Assembly (NCBI GenBank): GCA_023435265.1 | Contig: JAEYRZ010000006.1 | Span: 1 to 8,433, forward strand | Direction: 5' to 3' | Length of the DNA: 8,433 bases | From: Pseudomonadota bacterium | GTDB taxonomy: Bacteria > Desulfobacterota > Desulfobacteria > Desulfobacterales > Desulfosarcinaceae | In this document: positions 5,949-8,433 of the stretch, in pieces | How positions within the stretch are numbered: position 1 is the stretch's first letter | Layout: each line of letters opens with the position of its first letter | The notes under the pieces: generated by a model | The model's input: the letters and a program-made list of their open reading frames with translations, nothing else | Databases searched by the model: none | What the model was told of the DNA's origin: nothing | Made by a program: the position numbers and the translations under genes

Positions 5949-6569
5949 ATGCTTCAACTGATAGAAAAAGGCGGGCCGGTGATGTACCCCCTGCTGGTCT
6001 GCTCGCTGATCGTGTTGACGCTGGTCATCGAGCGCGGCCTCTTCTGGCTGACCATCGAATGGCGGCGGCGGCGCTCCCTGGTGGACGAGGTGCTGGAGCT
6101 TTGCCGGGCCGGCGACTGGGCGGCGGGGCGGCGAAAGACGACCGGCTGCAAGGATTTCGTGGTGCGGGTGCTGGTCAGCGGCATCCTGCACCGCGATTTT
6201 TCCATGCTCAAGGCCATGGAGGCCGCCGCCGCCGATACGGTGCAGCGCATGCGGCGCTTCATGGGCGTGCTGGACACGATGATCACGGTGGCGCCCCTCC
6301 TAGGCATCCTGGGCACGGTGACCGGCATCATCTCCTCTTTCGATATGCTCGGCAGCGCCGGCATCGAAAATCCCGGCCTGGTGACCGCCGGCGTAGCCGA
6401 AGCGCTGATCACGACCGCCTTCGGCCTGACCATCGCCATCCTTTCGGTGATTCCCTACAACTACTTCAACGCCCGTGTGGAGCGCGCGGTGCTGGACATG
6501 GAGAAGTACGCCACCAGCCTGGAGATCGTTTATGAAAAAATGACCCACGACAGCGTCCCGAGGCCGTGA
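5949..6569 (+). CDS. exbB: ExbB-like proton channel subunit (MotA/TolQ/ExbB family)
   Basis: ExbB forms the inner-membrane proton channel that, with ExbD, powers TonB. The 206 residues contain three membrane spans (about 12-34, 108-131 and 151-172), with a cytoplasmic region between the first and second. Family hallmarks are the start LIEKGGPVMYPLL (4-16), the stretch APLLGILGTVTGII (115-128) and EALITTAFGL (151-160), whose polar threonines line the proton path in the family. AGGA (5939-5942) is six bases upstream of the ATG. The gene follows btuB after the hairpin repeat and shares a base with exbD. TolQ is the alternative family member, but adjacency to a TonB gene and a TonB-dependent receptor supports ExbB. 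Confidence 0.93.
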   Translation: MLQLIEKGGPVMYPLLVCSLIVLTLVIERGLFWLTIEWRRRRSLVDEVLELCRAGDWAAGRRKTTGCKDFVVRVLVSGILHRDFSMLKAMEAAAADTVQRMRRFMGVLDTMITVAPLLGILGTVTGIISSFDMLGSAGIENPGLVTAGVAEALITTAFGLTIAILSVIPYNYFNARVERAVLDMEKYATSLEIVYEKMTHDSVPRP

Positions 6570-6976
6570 TGAAGATCCGCACCTACCAGCGCAAGCCTCC
6601 GCGGGTGGAGATGATGCCGTTGATCGACATGGTCTTCCTGCTGCTGGTCGTCTTCATCTATGCCATGCTGTCCATGGCCGTGCACCGCGGGCTGCCGGTC
6701 GATCTGCCCTCCTCCGCCCAGGCGCTTGCCGAAAAACAAAACCCCATCGCCGTGACGGTGCGCGCCGACGGGGCACTGTACGTGGACAAGGCGCCCGTGG
6801 CGCTGGACGAGCTTTCCGCGCTGCTGCGGCACAAGGCCGCAGGAGAGACCGAAACGGGCGTGATGCTGTTCGCGGATCGCGAACTCTCATACCAGCGCCT
6901 CTTTGCGGTCATGGACCGCATCCGCCAGGCCGGCCTGTCGCGCATCAGCCTGCAGGCTGAAACGGAAGTCCCGTGA
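6569..6976 (+). CDS. exbD: ExbD-like energy-transducing protein (ExbD/TolR family)
   Basis: ExbD pairs with ExbB and supplies the proton-carrying aspartate of the channel. The protein has 135 residues, usual for the family. A short basic cytoplasmic tail leads into the single membrane span MPLIDMVFLLLVVFIYAM (16-33), whose Asp20 is the conserved channel residue. A periplasmic domain follows, with ITV-type strands near 60-70 and the region VMLFADRELSYQRLFAVMD. The ATG overlaps the exbB stop (TGATG), which implies translational coupling; GAGG (6560-6563) lies inside the end of exbB. A GTG one codon earlier (6566) is the alternative start. It in turn overlaps tonB by four bases. Confidence 0.92.
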   Translation: MKIRTYQRKPPRVEMMPLIDMVFLLLVVFIYAMLSMAVHRGLPVDLPSSAQALAEKQNPIAVTVRADGALYVDKAPVALDELSALLRHKAAGETETGVMLFADRELSYQRLFAVMDRIRQAGLSRISLQAETEVP

Positions 6977-7626
6977 TCCGCTTGATATCCGCTGCGCTCC
7001 TGGCGCTGGGCGCCCACGCGCTGCTCTTGCTTTTTGAAATACCACCCGGACGTGCCGTCCGGCCGCCTGCAGTACGGACCGTTTCGATCCAACTGGTGAA
7101 TCTGCCCCCCAGGCTGCAACCGGCGCCGGCACCCGCTCCGCCGAAGCCGGTACCCGCCCGGCCGGCTTCTCCTTCGCCGCCGCCGAAACGCCCGCCGCCC
7201 GTGTCGACCCATGCCCGGCCGGCCGCTCCGGCTGTCAAAGCGGTCGCCCCTCGGGAGAGGCCGACGGAGCAGGGCCCTGCTGACCCGCTGCCGGCTCCGG
7301 CGGAAAACGTCCCCGCCTCGCCGCCCGAATCCGTGTCGGAACCGGAGCCCGTGATCACCTCCGTGCCGCGTTACGATCTGAATCCGCCGATCGCCTACCC
7401 CGCCCCGGCACGTCGCCGAAATCTCGAAGGCACCGTGGTGCTGGACGTCTTGGTCACGGCCGAAGGCCGCCCCGCGCAGGTCGAAGTGGCCCGCTCCAGC
7501 GGACACGCCATTCTGGACCGCAGCGCCGCGGAGGCCGTGCGCCGCTGGCGCTTCGATCCAGCGCGGCAGGGCGAGAGCCCGATTGCAATGTGGGTCCAGG
7601 TGCCGGTAAGATACGCGTTGAAATAA
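6973..7626 (+). CDS. tonB: TonB energy transducer
   Basis: TonB spans the periplasm and pulls on the TonB box of outer-membrane receptors, driven by ExbB-ExbD. This 217-residue protein has an N-terminal membrane anchor (about 4-20) with a histidine at residue 15, matching the conserved anchor histidine of TonB. A long linker rich in proline, alanine and arginine/lysine follows (about 31-135), then a TonB C-terminal domain (about 136-217). That domain includes LEGTVVLDVLVTAEGRP, the segment VEVARSSGHAILDRSAAEAV, and WRFDPA. The usual serine four residues before the anchor histidine is replaced by alanine. The GTG start overlaps the exbD stop (GTGA), so the pair is likely translationally coupled; GGAAG (6964-6968) is a possible binding site. 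Its position suggests it mainly serves the B12 receptor. Confidence 0.93.
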   Translation: MIRLISAALLALGAHALLLLFEIPPGRAVRPPAVRTVSIQLVNLPPRLQPAPAPAPPKPVPARPASPSPPPKRPPPVSTHARPAAPAVKAVAPRERPTEQGPADPLPAPAENVPASPPESVSEPEPVITSVPRYDLNPPIAYPAPARRRNLEGTVVLDVLVTAEGRPAQVEVARSSGHAILDRSAAEAVRRWRFDPARQGESPIAMWVQVPVRYALK

Positions 7627-7636
7627 TGCAAAGCCG

Positions 7637-7690
7637 GAAAGCAGGGGGTCGCTGTCGCTTTTTTCGAAAACGGCCCCATCTTCAGCTTTC
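7637..7690 (+). repeat. Imperfect hairpin between tonB and the phosphodiesterase gene
   Basis: GAAAGC (7637-7642) can pair with GCTTTC (7685-7690), and inside it GGGGTCG (7645-7651) with CGGCCCC (7671-7677) with one G-U pair. No T-run follows, so it is not a standard terminator. It sits between two alternative starts of the next gene and might affect its translation. Confidence 0.35.
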
Positions 7691-7733
7691 ACGTTCGGGC
7701 CTCGGCCTGCTCTTCGAAGAAGCGACCGCTGAA

Positions 7734-8433
7734 ATGAAGAAAAACCAGATCCCGATTCCCCCGTCCCGACCCTGGATCATCGCCCATCGCGGCGCGCGCG
7801 ACGCATCGCCCGAGAACACCCGGTCGGCCTTTGTGACCGCATTGTCCTATCCCGTCGACGGCATCGAGCTGGACGTCCAACTCAGCGCCGACGGGCATCT
7901 CGTGGTGTATCACGACTGGACCCTGCGGCGCTTGGCGCGTCCGGGACGTTATCTCTTCAAGGCCCCCTTGTCCGAACTGGCTGCGCTGGACTGGGGCGGC
8001 TGGTTTCATCCGGCCTTTGCCGGCGAACCGCTGCCCCTGCTGCAACCGATCCTGGCGGAACTGGGACCGCGCACGCGCTGGCTGATCGAAATCAAATCCC
8101 ATCCGGCTGAAAAAGCGAACGGCCGCGCCCTGCACCTCACCCACGCCGTCCTGGACCTTCTCGACAGCCTCGGGGACCGGATCCCGGACGAGGCGGCCTA
8201 CGTGCTCTCTTTCGATGCCGATCTTCTGCGCCTCGCGGCCGAACGGCGCCCTGAACGGCGGTACGTCCTCAACCTTTCTGAAAAAGAGGCCGATTCGCTC
8301 AAGGACGGACATGCCGCGACCGACCATCTTTGGGGCGTCGACGCTCCGGTCTCAAAGGTTTCCGCGCAGCTGGCCGAGTGGGCCCGGAAGCGAAACCTGC
8401 GAATTTTCGCTTACACCTGCAATGGTCCGCGGC
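7734..8433 (+). CDS. Glycerophosphodiester phosphodiesterase family protein, partial
   Basis: The family hydrolyses glycerophosphodiesters, products of phospholipid breakdown, to glycerol 3-phosphate and an alcohol. The first 233 residues are in view and the frame runs off the right edge. All catalytic signatures are present: HRG (18-20) with the catalytic His18, PENT (26-29), metal ligands Glu45 and Asp47 in IELDVQ, the second catalytic His60 in YHD, and EIK (119-121). Near the edge FAYTCN corresponds to the late conserved strand of the TIM barrel. No signal peptide is evident from this start, suggesting a cytoplasmic enzyme. The start is uncertain: the same frame is open upstream to an ATG at 7626 that overlaps the tonB stop (TAATG) and would add 36 mostly basic residues. 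I prefer 7734 because it puts HRG at the usual distance from the N-terminus, though its ribosome binding site is weak. Confidence 0.88.
   Translation, partial: MKKNQIPIPPSRPWIIAHRGARDASPENTRSAFVTALSYPVDGIELDVQLSADGHLVVYHDWTLRRLARPGRYLFKAPLSELAALDWGGWFHPAFAGEPLPLLQPILAELGPRTRWLIEIKSHPAEKANGRALHLTHAVLDLLDSLGDRIPDEAAYVLSFDADLLRLAAERRPERRYVLNLSEKEADSLKDGHAATDHLWGVDAPVSKVSAQLAEWARKRNLRIFAYTCNGPR

Noticed and set aside
6658..7692. A 344-residue open frame on the minus strand
   Set aside because: It is antisense to exbD and tonB; its Gly/Arg-rich composition mirrors the proline-rich TonB linker.

Overview
This is a GC-rich window from a Gram-negative bacterium. It carries a TonB-dependent outer-membrane receptor together with its own ExbB/ExbD/TonB energising genes, which requires a double membrane. 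The gene set, a small stand-alone MOSC protein and the long hairpin repeat between genes remind me of Desulfobacterota (former Deltaproteobacteria). That placement is an impression and was not tested; another GC-rich proteobacterium is possible.

Left part (1-2599, minus strand): three genes of a 2-oxoacid dehydrogenase complex of the pyruvate dehydrogenase type, read right to left as E1 alpha, E1 beta and then E2, whose lipoyl domain runs off the left edge. A candidate promoter and a bulged inverted repeat lie upstream of E1 alpha. A 173-base gap separates E1 beta from E2.

Middle (2860-3553): a 142-residue MOSC-domain protein on the minus strand, starting at a GTG inside a longer open frame. 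A divergent control region follows. It holds a 7-bp perfect inverted repeat, three copies of GGGGTCG and a candidate promoter for the rightward operon.

Right part (3554-7626, plus strand): a vitamin B12 uptake operon. A complete cobalamin riboswitch is followed by an intrinsic terminator, with a complementary segment that could act as antiterminator. Then come a BtuB-like TonB-dependent receptor, a dispersed-repeat-like hairpin element, and exbB-exbD-tonB with overlapping start and stop codons. When cobalamin is scarce the leader should read through and the cell makes both the receptor and a dedicated energy-coupling complex. The inner-membrane B12 ABC transporter is not in the window.

Far right (7734 to the edge): a glycerophosphodiester phosphodiesterase family gene cut by the window end. 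An in-frame ATG overlapping the tonB stop makes its true start uncertain.

No tRNA, rRNA, CRISPR array, transposase or phage gene was seen. The metabolic and transport genes are of known families. The parts most worth following are regulatory: the riboswitch folding logic, the hairpin repeat inside the operon, and the inverted repeats in the control regions.
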